35,788 nt of DNA from Limisphaera sp. Its GTDB lineage: Bacteria > Verrucomicrobiota > Verrucomicrobiia > Limisphaerales > Limisphaeraceae. Shown here in pieces: positions 24,755 to 34,492 of this stretch; positions within the stretch are counted from its first letter, which is position 1, and each line of letters opens with the position of its first letter. The stretch covers positions 1 to 35,788 of the forward strand of contig JANWVC010000021.1 of assembly GCA_025057755.1 (NCBI GenBank). Direction: 5' to 3'. Both the position numbers and the translations under genes were made by a program. A model generated the notes under the pieces. The model did not search any database and was not told the DNA's origin. It worked only from the letters and a program-made list of their open reading frames with translations.

Positions 24755-26116
24755 ATGAAGGCATGGTTGCTCATTGGGGGCCGCGTGATCGACCCTGCCA
24801 ACCAACTGGATGGGCTTGCCGATGTGTTGGTGCAGGATGGCAAGATCGTTGCCGTGGGGGATGAGGCCGCCGCCCTGGCACCGCCCGATGCCGAGCGGGT
24901 GGACGTGCGAGGCTGTGTGGTCAGCCCTGGATGGATCGACATGCACGTCCATTTGCGCGAGCCCGGACAAACGGCCAAGGAGACGATCGCCAGTGGTACA
25001 GCAGCAGCAGCCCGGGGGGGCTTCACTTCCGTGGTTTGCATGCCCAACACCTCGCCGGTCATCGACAACGCCGGCACCGTGGCGCTAATTCGGCAACGCG
25101 CCGCTGAGCAGGCACGGGTTCACGTCTTCGTAGCCGGCGCCATCAGCAAAGGTTTGGCAGGGGAAGAACTGGCGCCAATCGGAGCTTTGAAACACGCCGG
25201 CGTGGTCGCCATCACCGATGATGGTCACTGTGTGCAAAACCACGAGCTGATGCGGCGAGCGTTGGAATATGCACGGATGTTCCACCTGCCGGTTCTCGAC
25301 CATTGCCAGGACTACAGCCTCGTCAACGACGGGGTGGCCCACGAAGGTCTTTGGAGCACGTTGCTTGGCTTGCGCGGATGGCCGGCTGTGGGCGAGGCAA
25401 TCATGGTGGCGCGTAACATCCTGCTGGCTGAACTTACCGGGTGCCACGTTCATTGCCAGCACCTGAGTTCGGCGCGGAGTGTGGAGCTGGTGCGCGAAGC
25501 CCGGCGCCGAGGCGTGCCCATTTCGGCGGAGGCCTGTCCCCACCATTGCGTACTGACGGACGCAGCCCTAGCCGGCAGCGAGAAGTTCTGGTCACGAGAC
25601 GGCAACGACGTTTGGGGCATGAGCGGTCGGAGCGACCTGCCTCAATGGCCGGCGTATGATACCCGCTTTAAGATGAATCCCCCCCTCCGCTCGGCTCGTG
25701 ATCGTCTGGCCATTTTAGAAGCCGTGGCTGATGGCACCATCGAAGTTCTCTGCACGGATCATGCGCCTCACTGCAGTTTCGAAAAGGATGTGGAATTTGA
25801 CTACGCTCCCTTTGGCATCACGGGGTTGGAAACCGCTTTGCCGCTGGCGATCATGCAATTCTATCATAGTGGACGAATGTCTCTTTCTGAGTTGATCAAG
25901 CGTGTCACAGTGGGACCAGCCCGGATCCTGCAATTGCAGAAAGGCACATTAAGCCCGGGCGCAGACGCCGACATCACGGTTTTTGATCCGGACCGCGAGT
26001 GGATCTTCACGCCGGAAAGCACTGTCAGCAAATCTCGTAACAGCCCCTTCTACGGATGGCCCTTGAAGGGCCAAGTGGTGATGACCTTTGTGTCCGGCCA
26101 AAAAGTTTATCCCTAA
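24755..26116 (+). CDS. pyrC: Dihydroorotase, class I
   Basis: It catalyses reversible cyclisation of carbamoyl-aspartate to dihydroorotate in pyrimidine synthesis. About 453 residues from ATG 24755. The metal motif is IDMHVHLREPGQ (His64, His66, Arg68), followed by ARGGFTSVVCMPNTSPVID, ITDDGHCVQN, VHCQHLSSARSVELV (metal His), ISAEACPHH and CTDHAPH with the catalytic Asp. ADADITVFDPDREW closes the amidohydrolase fold. It is of the bacterial PyrC/PyrX class I type and retains the metal ligands, so it is probably active. The frame is open to 24716, but those residues precede the conserved start. It is divergent from tRNA-Gly. Confidence 0.9.
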   Translation: MKAWLLIGGRVIDPANQLDGLADVLVQDGKIVAVGDEAAALAPPDAERVDVRGCVVSPGWIDMHVHLREPGQTAKETIASGTAAAARGGFTSVVCMPNTSPVIDNAGTVALIRQRAAEQARVHVFVAGAISKGLAGEELAPIGALKHAGVVAITDDGHCVQNHELMRRALEYARMFHLPVLDHCQDYSLVNDGVAHEGLWSTLLGLRGWPAVGEAIMVARNILLAELTGCHVHCQHLSSARSVELVREARRRGVPISAEACPHHCVLTDAALAGSEKFWSRDGNDVWGMSGRSDLPQWPAYDTRFKMNPPLRSARDRLAILEAVADGTIEVLCTDHAPHCSFEKDVEFDYAPFGITGLETALPLAIMQFYHSGRMSLSELIKRVTVGPARILQLQKGTLSPGADADITVFDPDREWIFTPESTVSKSRNSPFYGWPLKGQVVMTFVSGQKVYP

Positions 26117-26578
26117 ACCGGACACCTTTCATCCGCCTATGCATCCCGTCCAACTTTCAAGCCGGATGCGTTCCCCCCCATTCCTTATGATCGAATTCGC
26201 ATCCTTTTCACAGGAGGTCGGCCGGCAACTTGGCGATCCGGCCTTCGACGGGGGAAGTTTGACAACCCAAGTTTGCTGCCTACTCTTTGGTTGCCCGGGA
26301 TCGCCTCGTACATCTGGGTGCGTATAAGTCCAACAGGCCTCTTTGGACGGCGTGCGGATGAGGCAGCCTCAAAGCGACCCGGACAATGCGGCTTTGAAGA
26401 CAAGTCTGCAGAGGCCCTCGCAAGAGGAATGACTGCCTCAATAGACGCAGGGACCGTTGAGCCGCCCAATCGGTTAAGATGTTGGGATTGAACAGAGATC
26501 GCCCCCGGCACAAGTTGCGATGCGCGCCGACGCCGGCCGGGACCAGAGCCAGGCGCGCGCTAAGGCGAGTCGAGTATT
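26117..26578. other. Long intergenic leader before citrate synthase
   Basis: 462 bases with no convincing gene; overlapping short frames on both strands look random. A weak promoter-like pair (TTGACA 26259-26264, TACTCT 26281-26286, 16-base spacer) and a small TGAGG/CCTCA stem near 26357-26369 are present, but neither is well supported. Confidence 0.4.
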
Positions 26579-27895
26579 ATGATAACAACCGTACAAACTG
26601 AACAGGCATCCGGCGTGGCCCGGTTGGAATTGGACGGACAGGTGTACGAGCTGCCGGTCGTCGTTGGCAGTGAAGGCGAACGAGCCATCGACATCAGCCG
26701 GCTGCGAGAGCTCACCGGTTGCATTACGCTCGACGACGGTTATGCCAACACGGGTTCATGCACCAGTGCTATCACATTTATTGATGGAGAGAAAGGCATC
26801 CTGCGCTACCGAGGCTATCCCATCGAGGAACTAGCGGAGAAATCCGGGTTTATTGAAACTGCCTACCTGCTCATTTACGGAGAGTTGCCGACCCGGGCTC
26901 AGCTGAACCGGTTTTCGGAACTGCTGACCGAGAACCAGGACCTTCACGAGGATCTCAAACATCATTTTGAAGGATTTCCGGCCACGGCTCATCCCATGGC
27001 CATCCTCTCGGCGATGATCAATGCCAGTAGTTGCTTCTACCCCGGTTTGATGGGTCCGGCCAATCGGGAACGATTCGACGTTCATGCTGCCCGATTGATT
27101 TCTCAGGTGCGCACGATTGCCGCTTTTGCCTACCGCAAGTCGCGCGGACTTCCCATCATCTACCCCCGCAAGAAGTACAAGTACACCGCCAACTTCCTGC
27201 ATATGCTCTTTTCGGACGTGTATGACGATTATCCTCTTCGCCCCGAAGTGGTGCGGGCGCTGGACCTGATTTTCCTGTTGCATGCTGACCATGAGCAAAA
27301 TTGTTCCACATCCACCGTGCGGATGGTGGCTTCCAGCCAGGCCAACCTCTTTGCCAGCGCCGCAGCCGGGGTCTGCGCCTTGTGGGGGCCTCTGCATGGA
27401 GGGGCAAACCAAGCCGTCATTGAAATGTTGGAATCGATCCATGCCGCGGGTGGCGACGGCCGTGAATTCATTGAAGAAGTCAAGAGTCGAAAAGGCGGTC
27501 GGCGCCTGATGGGGTTCGGGCATCGAGTGTACAAGAATTACGATCCCCGAGCGCGTATCATCAAAAGGGCTTGCGACGATCTGCTCAACGCCTTGCAGAT
27601 CGAGGACCCGTTATTGGATATCGCCCGGCGTTTGGAGGAAACTGCCTTAAGCGATCCTTACTTCATTGAACGTCGTCTTTATCCGAACGTGGACTTTTAC
27701 AGCGGCATTATCATGCGAGCCATCGGGTTGCCGAAGGAAATGTTCCCTGTGATTTTTGCCATCGGGCGCATGCCCGGCTGGATTGCGAACTTCCGCGAAA
27801 TCTTGTTCGCTCCGAGATCGAAGATCTATCGGCCACGCCAGATTTACACGGGTCCAACGCTGCGTCATTACGTGCCGATTGACCAACGGGATTGA
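26579..27895 (+). CDS. gltA: Citrate synthase
   Basis: Condenses oxaloacetate and acetyl-CoA to citrate, the entry step of the TCA cycle. 438 residues. The catalytic triad is intact: His273 in [10 protein letters not shown], His315 in [14 protein letters not shown] and Asp372 in PNVDFYSGI. Also typical are [20 protein letters not shown] and the C-terminal [13 protein letters not shown] and [11 protein letters not shown]. Length and motifs fit the hexameric type II (bacterial GltA-like) group. ATG 26579 has AAGGCGAG about ten bases upstream. It stands alone, with a long leader. Confidence 0.95.
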   Translation: MITTVQTEQASGVARLELDGQVYELPVVVGSEGERAIDISRLRELTGCITLDDGYANTGSCTSAITFIDGEKGILRYRGYPIEELAEKSGFIETAYLLIYGELPTRAQLNRFSELLTENQDLHEDLKHHFEGFPATAHPMAILSAMINASSCFYPGLMGPANRERFDVHAARLISQVRTIAAFAYRKSRGLPIIYPRKKYKYTANFLHMLFSDVYDDYPLRPEVVRALDLIFLLHADHEQNCSTSTVRMVASSQANLFASAAAGVCALWGPLHGGANQAVIEMLESIHAAGGDGREFIEEVKSRKGGRRLMGFGHRVYKNYDPRARIIKRACDDLLNALQIEDPLLDIARRLEETALSDPYFIERRLYPNVDFYSGIIMRAIGLPKEMFPVIFAIGRMPGWIANFREILFAPRSKIYRPRQIYTGPTLRHYVPIDQRD

Positions 27896-28037
27896 CCCAT
27901 TTCTACACGGCCTGCGTGGCATGGAGGGTCTGCTGGCATAGGACTGGACCTCCAGCAGCGACGGTCTTGTGGCCGACGCGGACGCTTTTGAACAAGGACT
28001 TGCTCATAAGCCGTTTCCTTGCCCAGCATGTGCTGAC

Positions 28038-28496
28038 ATGAAAATACCTCGACTGGTAGTTGTCACAGACCTCGGACAGTTCAGAGCGGCGCGATTGGAA
28101 ACCACCCCCCGGGGCACGCCACGACTGGAATGGTTGGAGGAAGTACGGCTCGAAGCCTATCCCAATCGGGTGGTGGACAAAGTGACCGATTTGGCCGGTC
28201 GTCATGCCTCGCCGAGTCAGAAGCATTGGGGTGCGCCGATGGCCGACGCTCACAACCTGAAGCTTGAAACACGGCGCCGAATTGTCAAAGGCATTGTTAA
28301 GCGCATCACAAAGCTGATGAAGGCACACCCAGATCTTCCACTTTGGTTGGCTGCTCCGGCTGAGATCAATCACTTGGTTTTGGAAGGACTGCCGACTGCC
28401 CTCCGGACACGGGTAGAGGCCAGTCTGGCACGCGACCTCGTCAAAGCTCCCCAGCGAGAGTTGTTGGCGGCGTTTCCTCGACTACGCGAAAGCTGA
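28038..28496 (+). CDS. Putative host-attachment / baeRF-like protein
   Basis: 152 residues from ATG 28038 (MKIPRLVVVTDLGQFRAARL). The N-terminal beta-strand pattern VVVTDLGQFRAARL, the middle H-N-L-K-L-E-T segment, and the C-terminal LWLAAPAEINHLVLEGLP and RVEASLARDLVKAPQRELLA match the family annotated as 'protein required for attachment to host cells' (PF10116), now linked to bacterial release-factor-like baeRF folds. The catalytic role is unknown. The frame opens upstream at 27969, but those residues (PCPACADM) look unrelated. It lies between gltA and the site-2 protease gene, all on the plus strand. Confidence 0.6.
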   Translation: MKIPRLVVVTDLGQFRAARLETTPRGTPRLEWLEEVRLEAYPNRVVDKVTDLAGRHASPSQKHWGAPMADAHNLKLETRRRIVKGIVKRITKLMKAHPDLPLWLAAPAEINHLVLEGLPTALRTRVEASLARDLVKAPQRELLAAFPRLRES

Positions 28497-28612
28497 GTGT
28501 TTGATGCGAACCGGGGGACACAGCGCGGCGCGCCATGGGCGCCGATGCCGACTTGGGCGGGCTTTTGCATCTGGGAGTCGACAAGGAACTTGATATCCGT
28601 GAGACTGGAGCC

Positions 28613-29734
28613 ATGCGATGGTCCGTACGAATCGCGCGGGTTGCCGGCATCGAGGTTCGGCTTCATATCACCTTTCTCCTGTTCTTGGCGTGGATCGGCC
28701 TGAGCTACTACTACTTAGGCGGGCCTCAGGCGGCATGGCAGGGGGTGCTCTTCATGCTGGCGCTGTTTGGCTGCGTTTTGTTGCACGAGTTTGGACATGC
28801 CTTTGCCGCCCTGGCCTTTGGAATTCGGACGCCGGACATCACTTTGTTGCCAATTGGCGGTGTCGCCCGTCTGCAGCGGATTCCGGAAAAGCCCTGGCAA
28901 GAACTGGTTGTGGCGGTCGCAGGTCCTCTGGTCAATGTTGGGATCGCCGCGATCCTGATCTTTGCGCTGGGACAACGCATGTCCGTGGAGCATTTGGAAC
29001 GACTGAACGCGCCGGGCACGGCTCTGTTGGCTAAACTGGCGACCGTAAATCTCATGCTGGTGCTTTTCAACATGATCCCGGCTTTTCCCATGGACGGCGG
29101 CCGTGTGCTACGAGCCGTGTTGGCCATGGCTCTGCCTTATGGTCGGGCCACACAAATAGCGGCTACGGTCGGACAAGGGTTGGCCTTTGTGTTGGGATTC
29201 ATTGGCTTGTTCACCAACCCGATGTTGATTTTCATCGCCTTTTTCGTGTTTCTGGGCGCCCAACAGGAAGCAGCCGCAGCCCAGATCCGTGACATCAGTT
29301 CGAATTTGCCTGTGGCAGAGGCAATGGTTACACACCTGGTCACCCTGCCGCCGCACGCCTCGTTGGATGACGCTGTGGAAGCTTTGTTGCGAACGGCACA
29401 GCACGAATTCCCCGTGCTGGACGCCGACGGACGGCTCCTCGGGGTCTTGACCCGCGATGATCTGATTGCTGCCCTCAAACAGCAAGGGCCGGGCGTTCCC
29501 GTGACGCAAGTGATGCGGCAGGATCTCCCCGTGGTGTACGCTTATGCGCCCTTTGCCGAAGCCTTTCGCCGCATGCAGGAGTGTGGTTGCCCCGCTGTAC
29601 CCGTGGTCGACGGCTCCGGACGATTTGTGGGTTTAATCACGCCGGAAAATGTCGGGGAACTGATGCTGGTGCATTCGTTGCGTCCGGCCGGAGCGCGACC
29701 TGCTTGGCGCAAGCCCTCGGTCCTGCAAGTGTGA
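28613..29734 (+). CDS. Site-2 protease (M50) with C-terminal CBS pair
   Basis: 373 residues from ATG 28613, supported by GGAG directly upstream; an in-frame ATG at 28535 would add 26 non-conserved residues. The zinc motif HEFGH is at residues 58-62, and the third ligand lies in NMIPAFPMDGGR (Asp161). About six membrane helices surround these. Two CBS repeats follow (about 240-360): VAEAMVTHLVTLPPHASLDD, GRLLGVLTRDDLIAAL, VTQVMRQDLPVVYAYAP and GRFVGLITPENVGEL. CBS domains usually sense adenine nucleotides, so the intramembrane protease may be energy-regulated. The likely role is regulated intramembrane proteolysis; the substrate is unknown. Confidence 0.92.
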   Translation: MRWSVRIARVAGIEVRLHITFLLFLAWIGLSYYYLGGPQAAWQGVLFMLALFGCVLLHEFGHAFAALAFGIRTPDITLLPIGGVARLQRIPEKPWQELVVAVAGPLVNVGIAAILIFALGQRMSVEHLERLNAPGTALLAKLATVNLMLVLFNMIPAFPMDGGRVLRAVLAMALPYGRATQIAATVGQGLAFVLGFIGLFTNPMLIFIAFFVFLGAQQEAAAAQIRDISSNLPVAEAMVTHLVTLPPHASLDDAVEALLRTAQHEFPVLDADGRLLGVLTRDDLIAALKQQGPGVPVTQVMRQDLPVVYAYAPFAEAFRRMQECGCPAVPVVDGSGRFVGLITPENVGELMLVHSLRPAGARPAWRKPSVLQV

Positions 29735-29760
29735 CCACTTTGAGCCCTAGCCTTACAGAC

Positions 29761-30822
29761 ATGATGCCGAATCCACTCGATATCCGTACCTTGACCCTCC
29801 CTTGGAATCTCGCAACCCGCAGGCTGCACGGTCACGAGTTGCTGCCGAAAAAGCGGCTGCAGAAACCAGCAAACTGAGGCGGCATGTCCAGCAGTTTCCA
29901 CGCGACACAGTCCATTTGCTGGTGGTTTCGGAGAAACATCCCAAACGGGAAGAGTATGTGGTCGCTTTGGCCTTACGGTCCTTCAAACGTCCTCCAGCGG
30001 AGAAAACAGAAAAGGATGTCATCCCAAGCTCTGGATGAGCCCGTCCGGACCTTGTTGCGCCAGCTTGAATCGCTGAAGGCCCTGTTGAGGCGGGAAACGT
30101 TTTGGAAACGTAAAGCCCGTCGGGCCGAACTGCAGAGGATCTGAAAAGCCCGTTTTGCGGACGAGCCGCAGCCTCCGGGACAGAGACCGCAAAAATCTCG
30201 GGCGTCTTCTTCAGGCACCGCGAGCAGGGCATCGTGAACGATTGCTACCTTTTTGTACGGCGCCAGCTCTGGTGTGACATCAGCGCTGGCGATCTCCCGG
30301 GTGGGGCATAGATCCACGAGCCATTGTGAACGAGGTTGCGCGTCGTACGTCGCGTCAGTTGCAGGAAAAGCCGCCCGAAATAAGTTGGTTGTTGTGGACC
30401 TTCGACCGGGCCCGGCAAGAGTTGAATCGCCAAGATAAAGACCTCAAGGCTCGGCAAGCGGAAACGGCATCCATGGAAGTCGACGTGTAGACTCCCCACG
30501 AACATTTCGCGGAGGGGTACGGTCTGAGCAGCCTCTAGACATCATCGAGCTAGTCCTAACGCCATCGGTGGTGTTGGCAGAGTCTCAAATGTCAGATCTG
30601 CGGGTCGCTTCCCCGGACGATGCCGTAGCACGTCGGGAACGGCTGGCCGAAATGCGGCGCCTGGTCAACCAGTGGCCCCGCATGGAACGCGAAACCTTTG
30701 AGCTTGATTTCGTCGAGGGCTTCGAACCGGAAGAGTTCGCCATGATCCAGGGGTTGACGCCGCCGCAAGGCTGTGGCTTGATTCATAAAATGCAGACACG
30801 GCTCCGAGAAGCCTTGCTGTGA
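29761..30822 (+). pseudogene. Degraded HPF(S30AE)-sigma70-like fusion gene
   Basis: Conserved pieces lie in changing frames. A (about 29761-29815) LDIRTLTLPWNLAT. B (to about 30020) KLRRHVQQFPRDTVHLLVV then SEKHPKREEYVVALALR, the HPF/S30AE ribosome-binding fold. C (to 30144) ALDEPVRTLLRQLESLKALL and RRETFWKRKARRAEL. D (about 30180-30308) FFRHREQGIVNDCYLFVRRQ and SAGDLPGG. E (30308-30490) IDPRAIVNEVARRTSRQL, ISWLLWTFDRARQELNRQ, ending DV*. F (about 30525-30822) MRRLVNQWPRMERETFELDF, VEGFEPEEFAM and MQTRLREALL, like sigma70 region 4. At least five single-base shifts and stops separate them, so no full protein can be made. Intact relatives combine ribosome hibernation and sigma-like domains; their function is poorly known. 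It precedes cbpA by 185 bases. Confidence 0.78.
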
Positions 30823-31007
30823 CCAAGCGCCCTTTCATTGGATCGGAGGGGACCGTGCCATCGGCTGGAGCCGGATCGGAAAGGATCTACAGCGGTCCGC
30901 GTTGCGACCACCGAAGGATAGAGCGCCCGGCCAAAAAGGTCCGCGTGCCCGACGGGTCGCCGCGGGCCGAATAGGACGGCTCGATAGATCCAACTTCAAT
31001 CAACTTT

Positions 31008-31997
31008 ATGGCGGTTGAGTTCAAAGACTATTACGCCATCCTCGGCGTCCCCGAAGATGCCACAGAGGAGGATATCAAAAAGGCCTTTCGTAAGTTGGCT
31101 CGCCAATACCATCCGGATGTAGCCACAGACAAAAAGGTGGCCGAGGAGAAGTTCAAGGAAATCAACGAAGCGTACGAGGTCCTCAGCGATCCCCAAAAGC
31201 GCAAGCGCTACGATGCCCTACGGGTCCATGGCCGCGCCGGTGAACCCTTCACGCCGCCGCCGTGGGAACCAAGCTCTTGGACTCGTCCGGACGGTCGTGC
31301 GCACTTTGAGTTCCATTTCGGCGGCACTGGATTTAGCGATTTCTTCGAACGTTACTTTGGAGGCGGCCATTTTCGCGGGTTTGACTCTTGGATTGAAGAG
31401 GAACTGGAGGCGGACGCAGGCGGGCGGCCGTTTTCGGGGCGTGGCGCTGACATTGAGGGGGATCTTTTGGTCACCTTGGACGAGGTATTCCACGGTTCGG
31501 TGCGCACCATCTCTGTGCAACGCGTGAATCCGCTTACGGGACAGACACAAACGGACACTTTCAAGGTTCGCATCCCTCCGGGAGTTCGAGAAGGCCAGAT
31601 GATCCGCGTTCCCGGGAAAGGAGCCGAGAGTAAAGGCGGCGGTGCACCCGGCGATTTGTACCTGCGCGTGCGATTCGCAGCTCACCCGGAATTTCGCGTT
31701 CGAGGCGCGGATCTCTATTACGAGTTGGCGTTAGCTCCTTGGGAGGCAGTGCTGGGCTGCACCGTGAACATCCCTGTCCCCGATGGGCCGGTCACCATCC
31801 GCGTGCCTCCCGGAACCAGCTCCGGCCGCCAATTGCGGGTGCAGGGCAAAGGACTGCCGCAGGCAGGCGACACTCGCGGCGATCTTTACGCAGTGGTTAC
31901 TATTGCGGTGCCGGAGCCCCATGAACTGACACTGCAAGAACGGAACCTGTGGGAGCAGTTGCGCAAAATCGCACGCTTCCAACCCCGATCTCGATGA
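31008..31997 (+). CDS. cbpA: CbpA-type DnaJ co-chaperone
   Basis: 329 residues. The J-domain (about 7-70) has [20 protein letters not shown] and the HPD motif at 35-37, which stimulates DnaK ATPase. A Gly/Phe-rich region follows ([19 protein letters not shown]). There is no Cys-rich zinc finger. The C-terminal client-binding beta domains read [37 protein letters not shown] and [19 protein letters not shown], then VRIPV-type strands. This is the CbpA/DnaJ C-terminal class and not full DnaJ. No clear ribosome site is seen before ATG 31008. Its usual partner, CbpM, lies 2.5 kb downstream. Confidence 0.92.
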   Translation: MAVEFKDYYAILGVPEDATEEDIKKAFRKLARQYHPDVATDKKVAEEKFKEINEAYEVLSDPQKRKRYDALRVHGRAGEPFTPPPWEPSSWTRPDGRAHFEFHFGGTGFSDFFERYFGGGHFRGFDSWIEEELEADAGGRPFSGRGADIEGDLLVTLDEVFHGSVRTISVQRVNPLTGQTQTDTFKVRIPPGVREGQMIRVPGKGAESKGGGAPGDLYLRVRFAAHPEFRVRGADLYYELALAPWEAVLGCTVNIPVPDGPVTIRVPPGTSSGRQLRVQGKGLPQAGDTRGDLYAVVTIAVPEPHELTLQERNLWEQLRKIARFQPRSR

Positions 31998-32189
31998 TTC
32001 AGAGGCGATTTTCCGGGCCACGGGCTACCACTGGTACGAGGCTGCATGGTCGCGCGCGAGCGTATTCCTAAAAATTCGGGCAGGCTACATCCCGGCAAAG
32101 TCAAACGATCCGCAAGAAGGTTTCGCTTGTAATCGCGGGTTTTGTTAATTGTTTTGATTGCCCAATTGGCCACGACGACTGGTGAATGC

Positions 32190-33668
32190 ATGGAATCCCC
32201 ATTGGGGGTAATCGCAAGTGCAGGGGCGGCTGAACCGTTTTGGACCTGGTTGTCTGCCTTGGCAAGTGCTGGGATTCTGGCCGTCGCGGTTTGGGCCAGC
32301 GGCCATGCGCTGGTGTTCAAACGAGACGCCCGATCCGCAGCCTTGTGGGTGATTGTCATTTGGCTCATGCCGGCGGCGGGGCCGATTCTCTACTACTTGT
32401 TAGGGATTAACCGTGTTCGGCGTCGGGCGACTGCTCTGCGCGAGGATCGGCTGGGAATTCGGCAGCCGCCGGCCACCATGCCCGTCTACCACGAGCCCCG
32501 CGAGGACCGATTGGAGCCGAACCTGCGGGGCCTAGCTGTTCTGGTGAAAAAGGTCACAGGCCAACCGTTGCTTGGCTGCAACCGAATTGAACCGCTCGTC
32601 AACGGGGAGAAGGCTTTCCCGGCGATGTTGCAGGCCATCCGCGAGGCGCAGCTCTCCGTAGGTCTGGCCAGTTACATCTTCGACGGCAAGGGCATCGGTC
32701 AGGAATTCGTGGGAGCTCTGGCCGAGCTAATTCGCCGGGGGGTGCAAGTCCGAGTGTTAATCGACGATGTTTACGTTCGGTTCTCGTTCAGTTCGGCGTA
32801 CAAGTCGTTAGTGCGCGCGGGCGTGCCGACAGCGGTGTTCAATCCTCCCCTGATTCCCGCGCGATTACATGCAGCTCATTTGCGAAACCATCGCAAGGTG
32901 CTGATTGTGGACGGGCGAGTCGGCTTTACCGGCGGCATGAACATTCATCGGCCCTACTGGCGGCCTGAACAGCCGGCGGCAGCGTTTCAAGACCTGCACT
33001 TTCGGATTGAAGGGCCCGTGGTCAGCCAACTTTTCGAAGTGTTCCAAGAAGACTGGCGTTTTGCCACTGGAGAGACGTTGGGAGGCGAGGCCTGGCAGTT
33101 GCGGGCAGCGGCGGCTGGATCTACCCCCGCCCGGGCCATTGAGGCGGGGCCGGATGAAAGCTTGGACCGGCTTCGCTGGGTGTTTCTGGGCGCTTTGAAT
33201 GCGGCCCGTCGTTCGGTCCGACTCTGGACACCATACTTTGTCCCGGACCCGTCCTTGATTGCCGCCCTCAATGCCGCTGCCTTGCGGGGTGTAACGGTTG
33301 ACATTCTGTTGCCAGAACGGCTGGATCACGCAATGGTCCAGTGGGCTTGCATGGCGCAATTGTGGCAAGTGCTGGAGCATGGGTGTCGAGTGTGGCTACG
33401 GCCACCGCCTTTTGATCACAGCAAGCTGCTTGTCATTGACGAAAGCTGGATTTGCTTTGGTTCGGCAAATTGGGATGCCCGCAGTCTGCGCCTGAATTTC
33501 GAACTGAACGTCGAGTGCTATGATGCCACACTCGGCACGCAAATGGCCGGCTTGTTTGATCAGGTCCGAGCGCAGGCGCGTTTGCTCACCAAAACCGAAC
33601 TGGACAGCCGCGCTTTGCCCATTAAGTTGCGCGATGGTTTTGCGCGATTGTTTGCGCCATATTTGTAG
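32190..33668 (+). CDS. cls: Cardiolipin synthase (phospholipase D superfamily)
   Basis: About 492 residues from ATG 32190; the frame opens at a TTG at 32142, which would add 16 residues. Two N-terminal helices (LSALASAGILAVAVWASGHA and LWVIVIWLMPAAGPILYYLL) anchor it in the membrane. Two HKD motifs make the active site: HLRNHRKVLIVDGRVGFTGG (about 32877-32935) and FDHSKLLVIDESWICFGSAN (about 33411-33470). It joins phosphatidylglycerol molecules (or PG with a related lipid) to form cardiolipin. Layout and length fit ClsA/ClsB-like enzymes. Its place between cbpA and a rhomboid gene is not explained by function. Confidence 0.92.
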   Translation: MESPLGVIASAGAAEPFWTWLSALASAGILAVAVWASGHALVFKRDARSAALWVIVIWLMPAAGPILYYLLGINRVRRRATALREDRLGIRQPPATMPVYHEPREDRLEPNLRGLAVLVKKVTGQPLLGCNRIEPLVNGEKAFPAMLQAIREAQLSVGLASYIFDGKGIGQEFVGALAELIRRGVQVRVLIDDVYVRFSFSSAYKSLVRAGVPTAVFNPPLIPARLHAAHLRNHRKVLIVDGRVGFTGGMNIHRPYWRPEQPAAAFQDLHFRIEGPVVSQLFEVFQEDWRFATGETLGGEAWQLRAAAAGSTPARAIEAGPDESLDRLRWVFLGALNAARRSVRLWTPYFVPDPSLIAALNAAALRGVTVDILLPERLDHAMVQWACMAQLWQVLEHGCRVWLRPPPFDHSKLLVIDESWICFGSANWDARSLRLNFELNVECYDATLGTQMAGLFDQVRAQARLLTKTELDSRALPIKLRDGFARLFAPYL

Positions 33669-33695
33669 TTTAGCTACGGATGCCCCTCCACTGCC

Positions 33696-34409
33696 ATGTT
33701 GCCGCTGCGAGATGATATCCCCAGCCGACGTCGCCCTATCGTCACCCGCCTCATCATTCTTGCCAACGTGGTGATGTTTCTGTGGGAATTGCGTCTGGGG
33801 CCATACCTGAGTGACGCCTTGTTGGTGTACGGGATTGTACCTGTCCGCTACACTGTAGCCGAGATTGCCCAACTGTTTAGCTGGCCCGAACAGGTGCTGC
33901 CCTTTTTCAGCTCGATGTTTCTGCACGGTGGTTGGACTCACCTGATTGGCAATCTCTGGACGTTGTGGGTGTTTGGCGACAACGTGGAGGATCGGCTGGG
34001 TCACTGGCGGTTCCTTTGGTTCTACCTGGCGGGTGGCCTGGCCGCAGGTGGGCTACACGTCTACACCAATGCAACCTCGACCGTTCCCACCATCGGTGCC
34101 AGCGGTGCTATTGCGGCCGTGATGGGTGCTTACTTTCGACTGTTCCCCCATGCCAGGGTCGAAATGATGATTCCTCCGTTTTTTCTGGGGCCTTACTTCG
34201 TCGTCCCTGCTGTGGTGTTTCTTGGTTGGTGGTTTATCTTGCAGTTTTTCAACGGAACGCTGAGCCTGCTGTCTAAACCAGAGGCAGCCGGAGGCATTGC
34301 CTGGTGGGCCCACATCGGCGGCTTTGTCTTCGGAGCTCTGTTGTGCAGCGTGATCAAGGTCAAGCATTTCTATCGGCGACACTATGAGGAGGAAGACATC
34401 CCATGGTAA
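33696..34409 (+). CDS. Rhomboid family intramembrane serine protease
   Basis: 237 residues, about six helices. The catalytic Ser136 lies in TIGASGAIAAVMGAYF and His206 in AWWAHIGGFVFGALL. The L1-loop signature HGGWTHLIGNLWTLWVFGDN and the E-D-R-LG segment are also present, as is a GxxxG-like helix motif. It cleaves transmembrane segments within the membrane. ATG 33696 lies 27 bases after the cls stop, so co-transcription is likely; no strong ribosome site is visible. The N-terminal RRRP segment is cytoplasmic and positively charged, as expected for orientation. Natural substrates are unknown. Confidence 0.92.
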   Translation: MLPLRDDIPSRRRPIVTRLIILANVVMFLWELRLGPYLSDALLVYGIVPVRYTVAEIAQLFSWPEQVLPFFSSMFLHGGWTHLIGNLWTLWVFGDNVEDRLGHWRFLWFYLAGGLAAGGLHVYTNATSTVPTIGASGAIAAVMGAYFRLFPHARVEMMIPPFFLGPYFVVPAVVFLGWWFILQFFNGTLSLLSKPEAAGGIAWWAHIGGFVFGALLCSVIKVKHFYRRHYEEEDIPW

Positions 34410-34492
34410 CCGTAACACTCTTCCCACGGCCGCGGGGTTGAGGGTTGCATCGATGACTTCAACAACACTCAGAGCCCGGTGAACCGCTCCCT

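Noticed and set aside
26259..26286. Promoter for gltA
   Set aside because: Good -35 but only three of six matches at -10, and nearly 300 bases from the start; kept only as a note in the intergenic entry.
29753..30317. Minus-strand frames of 114-159 codons in the HPF-sigma remnant
   Set aside because: They are antisense to the ordered conserved blocks and have no family resemblance.
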